DNA from: Tous-C4FEB sp044356555
GTDB lineage: Bacteria; Verrucomicrobiota; Verrucomicrobiia; Opitutales; Opitutaceae
Assembly: GCA_044356555.1 (NCBI GenBank)
Contig: JBIKWB010000024.1
Span: forward strand, 1-64,000
Length of the DNA stretch: 64,000 bases
Direction of reading: 5' to 3'
Shown here piece by piece: positions 34,514 through 43,460 of this stretch; the first letter of the stretch is position 1, and each line of letters begins with the position of its first letter. The translations under genes were made by a program, and so were the position numbers. Below the pieces are notes generated by a model. It searched no databases, was not told the DNA's origin, and worked only from the letters and a program-made list of their open reading frames with translations.

Positions 34514-36175
34514 ATGTCACCCTCGCGCCCGCCCGCCTCCGCGAGCCCCCGCCTTCGTCTCTCCGGGCCTTCCGCGCTGCTCTCAGCACTCCTCTGCGTC
34601 TTTTTCCTCCCTGCCTGCGCCAAAAAAAATCCCACGCCCTCTTCCGACACCGCGCCCCAAGTCCTCCGGCTCAGCCAACGCAACGAACCCGCCGACCTCG
34701 ACCCCGCCACCGCCACGCTGCCCGACGAATTCTTCATCATCCGCGCGCTCGCCGAGGGCCTCGTCACCGCCGGCCCCGACGGCCGCACCCCGCAGCCCGC
34801 CGCCGCCTCCCGCTGGGAAATCTCGCCCGACGCGCTCACTTACACGTTTTACCTCCGCCCCGAGGCTCGCTGGTCCAACGGCGATCCCGTCACCTCCGGC
34901 GACTTCATCGACTCTTACCGCCGCATCCTGACGCCCGCCACCGCCGCGCCCAAAGCCTCTCTTTTTTTTCAGGTAAAAAACGCCCGCGCCTTCGCCGCCG
35001 GCACTTTGACCGACTTTTCCTCCGTCGGTTTCACCGCGCCCGATCCCCGGAAACTCGTCGTCACGCTCGAGCACCCTACGCCCGCGTTTCTCCTCTACGT
35101 CGCCAGCGGCCCTTGGCTGCCCGTTCACCCGGCCACCGTCGCGAAGCACGGCCGCACGTGGACCCAGCCCGCGCATCACATCGGCAACGGGCCCTTCACC
35201 CTCGCCGAGTGGCGCCAACAACAACGCATCATCGTCAAAAAAAATCCCGCCTACCGCGCCGCCGCGGCCGTGCGCCTCGACGAAATCCAGTTTCTCCGCT
35301 TCGACAGCGGCGATACCGAAGAGCGCGCCTACCGCGCCGGCCAAGTCGATGTCACGATGTCGGTTCCCGTTTCAAAACTTGAAACCTACACCCGCGACCG
35401 CCCCGCCGAGATCTTCCAAACGCCCCTCGCCGAGACCCGCTACCTTACCTTCAACACCCGCCGCTCGCCCCTCGACGATCCCAGCGTCCGCCGCGCCCTA
35501 AGCCTGGCCATCGACCGCGAAAAAATCACCGCCCTCGTTCTCCGCGGCGGCCAACTCCCCACCACGACCTTCCTCCCGCCGTCTTTGGTGGAGCCCGATC
35601 TCCGAACGGGCTCTCCGAATCCCACGCCCCAAGCCTCCACTCCCTCGCCCCTCGCCCACGCCCGCGAGGCGGCCGCCCTCCTCACCGCCGCCGGCTTCCC
35701 TGGCGGCAAGAACTTCCCCCGCCTTGAACTCACCGGCTGGTCGCAGACCCCCGTGCTCGAGGCGATCCAAGCCATGTGGAAATCCACCCTCGGGATCGAC
35801 GTCGCGATCGCGCTCCGCGACGCAAAAGTCCACCTCTCCGCCCTCGGCACCGGCGACTACGACATCGGCTTCATCACTGAAATTCCCGACTTGGCCGATC
35901 CCGCCCCGTCGCTCGAGAATTTCACCACCGGCGCCCCCGGCAATTACCCCGGTTGGTCCGATCCCCGCTACGACGCACTCTTTGCCCCGCGTCCTCCAGC
36001 CTCTCCGCCCAAACTCGAAGCGGTCGCTGCCGAAGCCCTCCTAATCGAAGCCGCGCCGATCGCCCCGCTTTATTTCAACACGAAAAACTGGCTCAAATCC
36101 CCCCGCGTCCAAGGCTGGCAAGAAGACCCGTTCTGGTCCCGCGAATACGTCGGCGTATTTCTTACCGCGCCGTGA
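34514..36175 (+). CDS. Oligopeptide-binding lipoprotein (OppA-like), copy 2
   Basis: A 553-residue SBP_bac_5 protein. The signal region ends in a lipobox (LPACAKK), giving a lipoprotein. It is a paralogue of the preceding gene: ISPDALTYTFYLRPEARWSNGDP matches ISADGLTYTFHLRPDAKWSNGDP, and DPSVRRALSLAIDREKITALV matches DVRIRRALSLAIDRDAIATKI. Tandem duplication with divergence of ligand is likely. No permease or ATPase is adjacent. The end (GWQEDPFWSREYVGVFLTAP) is in the usual position for the family. Confidence 0.93.
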   Translation: MSPSRPPASASPRLRLSGPSALLSALLCVFFLPACAKKNPTPSSDTAPQVLRLSQRNEPADLDPATATLPDEFFIIRALAEGLVTAGPDGRTPQPAAASRWEISPDALTYTFYLRPEARWSNGDPVTSGDFIDSYRRILTPATAAPKASLFFQVKNARAFAAGTLTDFSSVGFTAPDPRKLVVTLEHPTPAFLLYVASGPWLPVHPATVAKHGRTWTQPAHHIGNGPFTLAEWRQQQRIIVKKNPAYRAAAAVRLDEIQFLRFDSGDTEERAYRAGQVDVTMSVPVSKLETYTRDRPAEIFQTPLAETRYLTFNTRRSPLDDPSVRRALSLAIDREKITALVLRGGQLPTTTFLPPSLVEPDLRTGSPNPTPQASTPSPLAHAREAAALLTAAGFPGGKNFPRLELTGWSQTPVLEAIQAMWKSTLGIDVAIALRDAKVHLSALGTGDYDIGFITEIPDLADPAPSLENFTTGAPGNYPGWSDPRYDALFAPRPPASPPKLEAVAAEALLIEAAPIAPLYFNTKNWLKSPRVQGWQEDPFWSREYVGVFLTAP

Positions 36176-36319
36176 TCGGCCGCCTCAGTCGTTCCGATTC
36201 CGCATCGGCTCCCGGCCTTTCTACCTCCCGCCGGAACCCGCTGGGTTCGGATTTCGCGGAAATATTCCATGCTCCCGATTTTCAGTTTCCAGCGCGTGCG
36301 GCGACCGCAGCCTGCCGCC

Positions 36320-36913
36320 ATGCGTTTCGTTTTCTTCACCCGCGCCCTCGCTTTCGCCGCAGCCGTTTCACTCGCGTTCAACGGCGTCGCGGCCGCCACC
36401 CGTGCGCCGATCTTGTTCTTCGACGGTCCTCTCGCCGACTTCGCCGACGAGGGCCTGCCTTACCGCCTCACCGCCGCGTTCCCCACCTCGCCCGACCCTA
36501 TCACGGGTTGGCTCGGGGCCGTCGACGCCCGCTGGACGGTCGGCACGGGCTTCGCCTCCGTCTACGACAACTTCGACACCGGTACCAACAGCGTGCGTGA
36601 CCGCGGCCGCGACGGCCTGCTGCTCAACGCCGGTCGCCAAACCCTCTGGCCCGTGCCCGTGAAGTTGCCCGCCGGCTCTCTCCGCCTCGAACTCGAGGCC
36701 GGCCTCAACTATGCGACCCGCAGCCTACCCGCGAACGGCACTCATTTGAGTTTCTCTCTTTTCGCGGGCTTTGAGTGGTCCAACGCCTCGGACAATCCGC
36801 GCGAATGGATCGCCGGCATCCGTTGGTTCCACCTGTCGCACGGCGGTCTCTTTGGCGTAAACGGCGGCTACGACGGCCTTCTCTTCCGCGTCGGTCGCCG
36901 CTGGAATTTTTGA
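36320..36913 (+). CDS. PagL-like outer membrane lipid A deacylase (candidate)
   Basis: A 197-residue protein with a signal peptide (FFTRALAFAAAVSLAFNGVAA) and an eight-strand barrel pattern. The segment WFHLSHGGLFGVNGGYDGLLFRVG near the C-terminus places a His-x-Ser pair where PagL/acyloxyacyl hydrolases have their catalytic His and Ser, and ends in a terminal aromatic residue (RRWNF) typical of outer membrane barrels. The usual glutamate after the His-Ser pair is not obvious (a Gly-Tyr-Asp follows), so activity is not assured. PagL removes a 3-O acyl chain from lipid A. ATG at 36320 is chosen; the in-frame codon at 36269 would precede the signal peptide. It stands alone 144 bp after the OppA-like pair. 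Confidence 0.6.
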   Translation: MRFVFFTRALAFAAAVSLAFNGVAAATRAPILFFDGPLADFADEGLPYRLTAAFPTSPDPITGWLGAVDARWTVGTGFASVYDNFDTGTNSVRDRGRDGLLLNAGRQTLWPVPVKLPAGSLRLELEAGLNYATRSLPANGTHLSFSLFAGFEWSNASDNPREWIAGIRWFHLSHGGLFGVNGGYDGLLFRVGRRWNF

Positions 36914-37096
36914 ATTCGACGCCGCTGCCGCTCCGACCGCCCCTTGCTCTTCTCATCGTCGCCCGGCCGCACGGTCGTCGCGTAACTATCTCCTAGGGCG
37001 AAAAATCCCATCTCAGAGGTGGACAGAGAGCCCCCAGTTTCTAATGTGCAACTCCAGCAAAGTCACAACCCCTGTGAACGCCCAAACCCTGTCTCT

Positions 37097-39511
37097 ATGA
37101 ACACCAAAACCCACCTGAAAAAAGCCTGCTGCGCGTTCATCGCGCTCAGCACGCTCGCCCTCGCCCAAACCGCTCCCGTCGCCCCCGCGACGAGCGCAGA
37201 GTCCGAAACCGTCAAACTCACCGAGTTTACCGTGAAGGCCGAGCCCAACCGCGGCTACGCTGCCTCGGAGACCCTCACCGGCAGCCGCGTGCGCACGCAG
37301 ATCGCCGACCTCCCCTACACCGTCAACGTCCTCACCAGCGAATTCTTCGAGGACTTCGGCATTTTTGAGTTCTCCGACAACCTCATCCAGGTCGGCGGCT
37401 TCACCGGTCTCGACGTCGGCGGCGGCTTCAACCTTCGCGGCTTCGGTTCGACGTCCCAGCTCCGCGACGGCTTCTTCCGCCTCGGCCGCTATGGTTCCAG
37501 CAACGTCGACCGCATCGAAATCATCAAGGGCAACAACGCCGCCATCTACGGCCGCACCTCTCCCGGCGGCATGATGAACATGGTCTCCAAACAGCCCCGG
37601 GCAAAAGAAAGCCAGCGGCTTTCGATCAACTACGGCAACGAGGGCACCCAGCGCGGCACGCTGGAGACCGCCGGTCCCGTGGCGCGCACCGCGCTCGGCA
37701 GCCTCAACTACATTTTCACGGCCTCCCATTTCCAAAAGGAGTTCGACATGGAGTATGCCCGCAACCGGAACCAGGAATACTACCTCGCCGTCAAAAATGA
37801 CTTTCCCGACGGCTCGAGCCTCTTCATGTCCGCCGAATACTTCCTGCAGATCCGGCACTCACCCAACAGCTCCGCCCCGCTGGTCATCGACCAAAAGCGC
37901 ACGACCGACCTCTCCGACGACGTCGCCGTCGGCTACGCCAAGAATCTCGCCCGCTTCAACGCCCATGGACCCCGCAGCCAGCTCGACCGTGGTTCCTCCA
38001 ACTACGGCGCCGTCTACGACAAAAAATTCACCGATATCTTCAGCACCCGCATCGCGTCCAACTACTACCTCGCCCGCCGCTGGGACTATAACCAAAACAA
38101 CAGCTGGGGCACCATTAACATCAACCCGCCGGCCAATGCCACCACCGGCATCGTTCCCCCCGTTACGTCCACCCGCGGTGCCGTCCCCAACACGACCCGC
38201 ATCATCGAAGACGGCGGCGGCCTGCAGGCCGACCTTCTCGCCCAATACAAAACCAATCGCGGCAAGATCGAGCACAAGACTCTGGTCACCCTTGATATCA
38301 ACGACTACTACCGCTGGGACCCTTCGCTCTCCTACGCCAACCCGAGCCATCCCAACCTCGTCGCTTGGAACGCCGCCGGATCGGGCCGCGTCGTGACGCT
38401 TGATTCCAACCTCAACCCCACCAGTCCGATCACCTACTTCACCGCGCCGCTCGACCCCACCATCGGCGTAAAGACCCGGCATCAAAAGCGCCGCATCACC
38501 GTCATCGGCGGTCTGCTTCGCCAACAAAGCTCCTTCATGGAGGGTCGCCTGCTCACCTTCGCCGGTCTTCGTTTCGACTCGGTTCGTTTCCGCGATCGCG
38601 ACTTTATCGGCTTCGCACCTACGGCCACCGCTCCCATCCCTTACGTCACCGGCTCGATGATCGACAAGACGATCAACCTCACCAAGCCCAACCTCGGCTT
38701 TAACTACAAACTCACGTCCAACCTGCGCATCTACGGCAGTTACAGCGAGAGCTACTTCGTTTCCCAGAACGACAACGCCGCCCAGCATTACGATCCCACC
38801 TTCAAACCCGAGGTAGCCGATGGTTACGACTACGGCTTCAAAGGCTCCTTCTTCGAGGACCGCCTCAACTTTACGGTCAGTGGCTACTACGCCAACCGTT
38901 ACAACGTCAGCGTCACCAACCTCGTTGAGACTCCGATCGGTTCGGGAAATTTTGTCCAAGTCAACGAGCGCGAAGGCGACCAACTCGTTCGCGGTTATGA
39001 AATCGATGTCACCTACAAGGTGAACAATGAAGTCTCCACCGGCGGCAGCTGGGGCCACGTCTATTCCATCTACACCGACTTCGGCGAAGCGAATCCCGCT
39101 GCCATCGGTCGCCGGGTCAACGGTGTCTCACCGCAAAACGGCAGCGTTTACGTGAAGTATGAGCCCAAAGGCGGCGCGCTCAACAACTTCTCCTTCAACG
39201 TCAGCGTCTCCCACCTCGCCCAAACGCCCACCGAGGCGCCCAACGCCGGTGATACGTACAGCACATCAGCGACCGGTGTCCGCACGGTCACCCGCTCCAC
39301 CCGCCAATATGCTCTGAGCACCCCGTCGTTCACCCTCTGGAGTGTCGGCGCCCGCTACAAACTCCCCCGCACGGGCAATTTCGACCATACCCTCGCGCTC
39401 AATATCAACAACCTGTTCGACAAGGAATACCTCCGCGTCAATCGCCTCATCGGGGAAAAACAGGCGATCCTGTTCACCTACACGATCAATCGCTCCGGCT
39501 CGCGCCGCTGA
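37097..39511 (+). CDS. TonB-dependent receptor, siderophore-type
   Basis: An 804-residue protein with a signal peptide (CCAFIALSTLALAQTA), a TonB-box-like VKLTEFTV, and a plug (DLPYTVNVLTSEFFEDFGI, GGFNLRGFGST, VDRIEIIKGNNAAIYGRTSPGGMMNMVSKQP). The RIEIIKG/YGR/PGG pattern is typical of TonB siderophore receptors and related Verrucomicrobia receptors. The barrel ends at ...TYTINRSGSRR rather than a terminal Phe, which is unusual. No TonB, ExbB/D or siderophore gene is adjacent. Two start options exist; ATG at 37097 (MNTKTHLKK) fits a signal peptide, and the codon at 37019 does not. A terminator follows at 39543. Confidence 0.93.
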   Translation: MNTKTHLKKACCAFIALSTLALAQTAPVAPATSAESETVKLTEFTVKAEPNRGYAASETLTGSRVRTQIADLPYTVNVLTSEFFEDFGIFEFSDNLIQVGGFTGLDVGGGFNLRGFGSTSQLRDGFFRLGRYGSSNVDRIEIIKGNNAAIYGRTSPGGMMNMVSKQPRAKESQRLSINYGNEGTQRGTLETAGPVARTALGSLNYIFTASHFQKEFDMEYARNRNQEYYLAVKNDFPDGSSLFMSAEYFLQIRHSPNSSAPLVIDQKRTTDLSDDVAVGYAKNLARFNAHGPRSQLDRGSSNYGAVYDKKFTDIFSTRIASNYYLARRWDYNQNNSWGTININPPANATTGIVPPVTSTRGAVPNTTRIIEDGGGLQADLLAQYKTNRGKIEHKTLVTLDINDYYRWDPSLSYANPSHPNLVAWNAAGSGRVVTLDSNLNPTSPITYFTAPLDPTIGVKTRHQKRRITVIGGLLRQQSSFMEGRLLTFAGLRFDSVRFRDRDFIGFAPTATAPIPYVTGSMIDKTINLTKPNLGFNYKLTSNLRIYGSYSESYFVSQNDNAAQHYDPTFKPEVADGYDYGFKGSFFEDRLNFTVSGYYANRYNVSVTNLVETPIGSGNFVQVNEREGDQLVRGYEIDVTYKVNNEVSTGGSWGHVYSIYTDFGEANPAAIGRRVNGVSPQNGSVYVKYEPKGGALNNFSFNVSVSHLAQTPTEAPNAGDTYSTSATGVRTVTRSTRQYALSTPSFTLWSVGARYKLPRTGNFDHTLALNINNLFDKEYLRVNRLIGEKQAILFTYTINRSGSRR

Positions 39512-39527
39512 TCGATTTTTCCGCGGG

Positions 39528-39977
39528 TCAAATCGCGCTTCCAAGGCGGGGACCAAAAGTCCCCGCCTTTTTTGCGCCCAAATTCAACCGTTCCCGCCTC
39601 GCCGCCGCCCGCCCCAACACCGCCCGACACAGGGCCTCTCCTCGATTAAAGTCCCGGCACGTCTGCGGCCGCGTCTCGTAGATCGTGCAGAGCATCGTCG
39701 CCGCATCCAGCGCCACACACGCTCCGTCACCCCGTTGATCCATGCAGCGCACGCCTTCGTGCTCAGTCGTCAAAGCCGCCTCCACCACATCCCCCGCGCG
39801 CAATTCCACCACCAAGTGACAGCAACGCCCGCAACCGGCGCACAATGGAATTTCGGGCAGATTTGTAATGGCGCGCAGCCCGACGACTCCGGCGCCCGGT
39901 GGCGATCCTTTTGATTTCCTTCGCGCGCAACCCCGCGCCACGCTTCCGGTCAATCCCACCGTGGCCGCAGATTCCAC
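39528..39977 (-). CDS. YkgJ-type cysteine cluster protein
   Basis: The C-terminal part reads CAGCGRCCHLV, then VRCMDQRGDGACVALDAATMLCTIYETRPQTCRDF: eight cysteines in the order of the YkgJ/CxxCxxCC family, likely binding zinc or iron-sulfur. Function in the family is unknown. The N-terminus is doubtful: the only ATG, at 39977, lies over 100 bp inside the opposite-strand cardiolipin synthase gene, and the conserved part starts near 39873 with no ATG. A GTG or TTG start in between is likely. It ends 16 bp after the stop of the TonB receptor, convergent with it; the hairpin at 39543-39573 lies inside its last codons. Confidence 0.72.
   Translation of the reverse strand: MESAATVGLTGSVARGCARRKSKGSPPGAGVVGLRAITNLPEIPLCAGCGRCCHLVVELRAGDVVEAALTTEHEGVRCMDQRGDGACVALDAATMLCTIYETRPQTCRDFNRGEALCRAVLGRAAARRERLNLGAKKAGTFGPRLGSAI
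39543..39573. terminator. Hairpin terminator after the TonB receptor
   Basis: AAGGCGGGGAC pairs with GTCCCCGCCTT around a 5-base loop, then TTTT. It lies 32 bp after the receptor stop at 39511 and overlaps the last codons of the opposite-strand cysteine cluster gene. Confidence 0.88.
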
Positions 39978-41124
39978 CGCTTCCCATCCGCAACTTCACC
40001 CCGCCAACGCCCGTTGGCTGGCCACCGGCGCCGTCGCTTACCGCCGGATGCTCGCGCTCATCGACGCCGCCCACACCTCCATCCGCTGCGAAACCTACAT
40101 CTGGGGCGACGATCGGGTCGGCACGCGGTTCCGGGCCGCCTTGATCCGGGCCGCCGCCCGCGGCGTGCGCGTTCAGGTCCTCGTCGATGGCGCCGGTTCC
40201 TCCGCGTTGCCCGCCGACTACTGGCGCGCCCTGCACGCCGCCGGCGGCACGGCGCGGGTTTTCAATCCGCTCACGTTCCGCCATTTTTCCATCCGCGATC
40301 ACCGCAAACTCCTCCTCATCGACGATTACACTGCCATCACCGGCGGCTTCAACATCGCCGCCGACTACGATGGCGACGGCGTCACCGCCGGTTGGCGCGA
40401 TCTGGGGATCGAACTCAACCACCCGCCCGCCCTCCGCCAACTCGCGCACTCCTTCGACGCGATGTTCACCGCCCACACCCTCCACCCTTGGTTGCTGCGC
40501 AATCTGCCCCGGCGGAAGAACCGTTCCCCGCGTCACCCGCCGGCGGTCGGTCCCGTCCTCTTCAGCGGCCCGCATCTCGTGCGCAACGAGTTCAGCCGCC
40601 AGCTCCTGAAGCTCCTCAAGCACGCGCACCACGTCCGGCTCGCCTCCGCTTACTTCGTGCCCAGCTTCCGCCTGCGCCGCGCCCTGCGCGCCGTCGCCCG
40701 CCGTGGCGGCACCGTCGAACTGCTGCTCGCCGGCCAGACCGACGTGCCGATCGCCCAACTCGCCGCCCGTTCCCTTTACGGCCCGTTGCTCAAAGCCGGC
40801 GTCCGGATTTGGGAATACCAACCGCAGATCCTTCACGCCAAACTCGTCCTCGTGGATCACGCCGTTTTTGTCGGCTCCGCCAACCTCGACGCCCGCTCCC
40901 TCGCCATCAACTACGAACTCACCGTCCACCTCAACGACCCCACCCTCGCCGCCGAAGCCGCCGTCGCGTTCGCCGCCGACCTCAAACAATCCCGCGTCAT
41001 CACTTATCCGGAGTGGGAAAAAACCCGGACGTGGCTCACCCGCCTGCGCGGTGCTTGGGCCCGTTTTCTCATGACCAAAGTCGACCCTTGGCTCGCCCGC
41101 CGCCAGATGCGCGATCTGTCGTAG
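39868..41124 (+). CDS. Cardiolipin synthase/phospholipase D family protein
   Basis: A 418-residue protein with two HKD motifs: SIRDHRKLLLIDDYTAITGGFN near 142-164 and ILHAKLVLVDHAVFVGSANLD near 327-347, each H-x-K-x4-D. Motif spacing fits ClsB/ClsC-type cardiolipin synthases, which join phosphatidyl groups using phosphatidylglycerol or phosphatidylethanolamine; other PLD-fold activities remain possible. There are no N-terminal membrane helices of the ClsA type. The gene runs opposite to the YkgJ-type gene with overlapping starts. Confidence 0.88.
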   Translation: MARSPTTPAPGGDPFDFLRAQPRATLPVNPTVAADSTASHPQLHPANARWLATGAVAYRRMLALIDAAHTSIRCETYIWGDDRVGTRFRAALIRAAARGVRVQVLVDGAGSSALPADYWRALHAAGGTARVFNPLTFRHFSIRDHRKLLLIDDYTAITGGFNIAADYDGDGVTAGWRDLGIELNHPPALRQLAHSFDAMFTAHTLHPWLLRNLPRRKNRSPRHPPAVGPVLFSGPHLVRNEFSRQLLKLLKHAHHVRLASAYFVPSFRLRRALRAVARRGGTVELLLAGQTDVPIAQLAARSLYGPLLKAGVRIWEYQPQILHAKLVLVDHAVFVGSANLDARSLAINYELTVHLNDPTLAAEAAVAFAADLKQSRVITYPEWEKTRTWLTRLRGAWARFLMTKVDPWLARRQMRDLS

Positions 41125-41138
41125 CGCCCCCCCACAGA

Positions 41139-41687
41139 TCAACGCCCGGGCGTCTTCCGCACCATCCGCGCCATCGACTCTTCCGGGTTCAGCGCGGTCA
41201 CCCCGTTTACCGGCACCCACGCGAGTTCCTTCGACTCGTTCACGGCGCGCACCAGCGGCTCGCTCGGGTCCGCCTCGATCATGAACCGCACATCGTAGTG
41301 CCAGTGCGCCGGGTCCGTCTTCCGGGCTGGGATCCAGTGCCGATCCACGTCGAAAATCTCCGCGCTCACCGGCCGCAGTCGCGTGAGTCCGCTCTCCTCG
41401 CTGCCTTCGCGCATCGCGACCGCGAGCAAATCCCCGTCGCCATCCGCATGTCCGCCGAGTTGCAGCCACTTTTCCAATTTCAAATGATGGGTGAGCAGAG
41501 TCCGCTCCCGCGCCGCATCAACGATCCAAGCCGATCCCGTCAGATGCCCCGGCACGCAGGCGCGCAACAAGCACCCCGGCTCCCTTTCGACAAAACTGAT
41601 CGTGTCCGCCACCATCGCCGCCTCATGCGCATCGCTGACCCGCGCCGCATGGCACCGCAACAATCCCAAAATCAGTTCATGCTCCAT
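41139..41687 (-). CDS. NUDIX hydrolase
   Basis: A 182-residue protein. The NUDIX box is GGHADGDGDLLAVAMREGSEESGL, where REGSEE is the core; the first glutamate of the G-x5-E pattern is an aspartate here, as is common in this subgroup. SGSAWIVDAARERTLLTHHLKLEKWLQLGGH precedes it. It likely hydrolyses a nucleoside diphosphate linked to another group; the substrate is unknown. ATG at 41687 is chosen, since the next in-frame codon upstream at 41801 only adds basic, non-conserved residues. It converges with the cardiolipin synthase gene (14 bp between stops). Confidence 0.88.
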   Translation of the reverse strand: MEHELILGLLRCHAARVSDAHEAAMVADTISFVEREPGCLLRACVPGHLTGSAWIVDAARERTLLTHHLKLEKWLQLGGHADGDGDLLAVAMREGSEESGLTRLRPVSAEIFDVDRHWIPARKTDPAHWHYDVRFMIEADPSEPLVRAVNESKELAWVPVNGVTALNPEESMARMVRKTPGR

Positions 41688-41911
41688 CCGCCCGACTAAG
41701 CCAGTTCCGCCACCGGGGGAAAGCCCGGATCGCACCTCCCGCCGCCGGACCCTCGCCCACATAGCCAAAATTACCGGCCGGTCCCTCGTTGCTGACGTCA
41801 CCCAAACCGCCGACCCTTAAGGACCGAATCATCGACAACGCCACCCCAGCAACCGCCCACCTCCCTGGCCTCCGTCTTCTCTCCTCTGCCCTCAGATCTC
41901 CACCCTCCTCC

Positions 41912-42493
41912 TCACCTCGTCTCAAACCACTTCGGCTCCGCCTTCACCGCGCCTGCCGCCTCAATCTGTGGAAATATCTCCGGGACCGTATTCGCCACGC
42001 GAAACAGATCCATGTTTGCCGGTTTGAAGAATTTCTCCGCGAGCATTTTCTCAAAGAGACGGATGAGGTCGTCGTAAAACCCGTCTTGGTTCAAAAACAC
42101 GCACGGCTTCCGCACCACATCGAGCTGCCGCAGGGTGAGGATCTCCATGATCTCCTCGAGCGTACCGAAGCCGCCCGGCAGCGTCACAAACGCATCCGCC
42201 CGCGTCTCCATGAGCAACTTTCGCTCGCGCATCGTGATGACCGAAATGAGTTCGTCCGCCTCGTCGAACGCCAGCTCCCGCACCTTCATGAACTCCGGGA
42301 TTACGCCGACGACCTTTCCGCCGGCCGCCTTGGTCGCCCGCGCCACTGCGCCCATCAACCCCGTCTTGCCCCCGCCATAAACCAACCCCCACCCTTGCTC
42401 CACCAGCAACGCCCCCAACTCCTCCGCGGCCGCATAATACTTGGGATCAAGCCGGTCGCTGGAAGCGCAATAGACGCAGAGGAGTTTGGTCAT
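41912..42493 (-). CDS. LOG family protein (nucleotide 5'-monophosphate phosphoribohydrolase)
   Basis: A 193-residue protein with the LOG motif PGGFGTLEE near residue 105 and the early GGGKTGLMGAVARA. In plants and bacteria LOG proteins split cytokinin riboside monophosphates to free base and ribose 5-phosphate; bacterial members (TIGR00730) include enzymes active on AMP and others. The residues SDRLDPKY after the first strand are also family-like. It is a single gene with a 224-bp gap to the NUDIX gene. The ATG at 42493 sits against the intergenic CTCTCAAC repeat at 42502. Confidence 0.92.
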   Translation of the reverse strand: MTKLLCVYCASSDRLDPKYYAAAEELGALLVEQGWGLVYGGGKTGLMGAVARATKAAGGKVVGVIPEFMKVRELAFDEADELISVITMRERKLLMETRADAFVTLPGGFGTLEEIMEILTLRQLDVVRKPCVFLNQDGFYDDLIRLFEKMLAEKFFKPANMDLFRVANTVPEIFPQIEAAGAVKAEPKWFETR

Positions 42494-42501
42494 GGCTAAA
42501 A

Positions 42502-42533
42502 AGTTGAGAGCTGAGAGTTGAGCGTTGAGAGAT
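42502..42533. repeat. CTCTCAACT-type repeat between LOG and gluQRS
   Basis: The minus-strand counterpart of 31511-31540: its reverse complement includes the 15-mer CTCTCAGCTCTCAAC, and the copies are 11 kb apart in opposite orientation. The listed in-frame TTG at 42525 of the next gene falls inside it. Confidence 0.6.
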
Positions 42534-42566
42534 CAAACCCAAAGCTCCGCACTGCTCCCGTCTCCT

Positions 42567-43454
42567 TTGTCGAATCCCAACTCACAACCTTCAACTCGCA
42601 GCCCGGCGCACTCCGCCCCCGGCGCACCCGCGCCCTATCGCGGCCGCCTCGCGCCTTCTCCCACCGGGCACCTCCACCTCGGCCATGCCCGCACGTTCTG
42701 GTTCGCCGCCGAACGCGCCCGCGCCGCCGGCGGCACTTTGTTTCTCCGCAACGACGATCTCGACGCCATCCGCTTCCGCCTCGATTTCGTCGCCGCCATG
42801 CTCGAAGACCTGCGTTGGCTCGGCTTCACCTGGACCGAACCCATTATCAACCAGAGCGAGCGGCTGCCACTTTACCGCGCCGCCCTCGCCCGCCTCCACG
42901 CCGCCGGTGCCATCTTTCCCTGCACCCGCACGCGCCGCGATGTCCTCGATGCCCTCGGCGCGCCCCACGAGGGCGCCGCGCCCGCACCCGATGATGAACC
43001 GATCTACCCGCCCCAATTCCGTCCGCCCGCCGACGCCCCGCTCCCGCCGCTCTCCGACGCGCTCGCCGTCAACTGGCGCCTCCGCGTCCCCGAAGGCGAA
43101 ACCCTCACGTTTCACGACAACTCCCTCGGTCCCCAATTCGCTACCGCCGGCCGCGACTTCGGCGACTTTCTCGTCTGGCGCAAAGACGGCGTGCCCAGCT
43201 ACCAACTCGCCTGCGCCGTGGACGACGCCGATCTCCGGATCACCGAAGTGGTCCGCGGGGCCGACCTCGTGAAAAGCACCTTTCGCCAACTGCTCATTTT
43301 CCGCGCCCTCGGCGTGCCTGCGCCGCAGTTTTTTCACGCCCCGCTGATGCTCGACGCCGCCGGCGTGCGCCTCGCCAAACGCCACGACGCCCTCAGCCTC
43401 CGAACCCTCCGCGAACAGGGCAAGACTCCCGGTGGAATCGTCGACGCTTTTTAA
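42567..43454 (+). CDS. gluQ: Glutamyl-Q tRNA(Asp) synthetase
   Basis: About 295 residues. YRGRLAPSPTGHLHLGHARTFWF holds the HIGH motif, RNDDLDAIRFRLDFVAAMLEDLRWLG matches the aminoacylation core, and VRLAKRHDALSL near the end is the KMSKS-like motif. The tRNA-binding part is missing as expected for GluQRS, which adds Glu to queuosine in tRNA(Asp). The usual zinc site C-x-C...Y-x3-C is incomplete (FPCTRTRRD: the second Cys is Arg), so zinc binding is probably lost. Start: TTG at 42567 is preferred over TTG at 42525, which lies in a repeat; neither has an ATG, so it is uncertain. Confidence 0.9.
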   Translation: MSNPNSQPSTRSPAHSAPGAPAPYRGRLAPSPTGHLHLGHARTFWFAAERARAAGGTLFLRNDDLDAIRFRLDFVAAMLEDLRWLGFTWTEPIINQSERLPLYRAALARLHAAGAIFPCTRTRRDVLDALGAPHEGAAPAPDDEPIYPPQFRPPADAPLPPLSDALAVNWRLRVPEGETLTFHDNSLGPQFATAGRDFGDFLVWRKDGVPSYQLACAVDDADLRITEVVRGADLVKSTFRQLLIFRALGVPAPQFFHAPLMLDAAGVRLAKRHDALSLRTLREQGKTPGGIVDAF

Positions 43455-43460
43455 CCTGCT

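Noticed and set aside
37097..39511. Treating the TonB receptor ending in RSGSRR as truncated
   Set aside because: The length and preceding barrel strand pattern are complete and a terminator follows, so the unusual terminus is reported but not called a break.
39763..41469. 568-residue minus-strand reading frame across the cardiolipin synthase gene
   Set aside because: It is antisense to a gene with two complete HKD motifs; its translation is Gly/Glu/Asp-rich without family signs, typical of GC-rich shadows.
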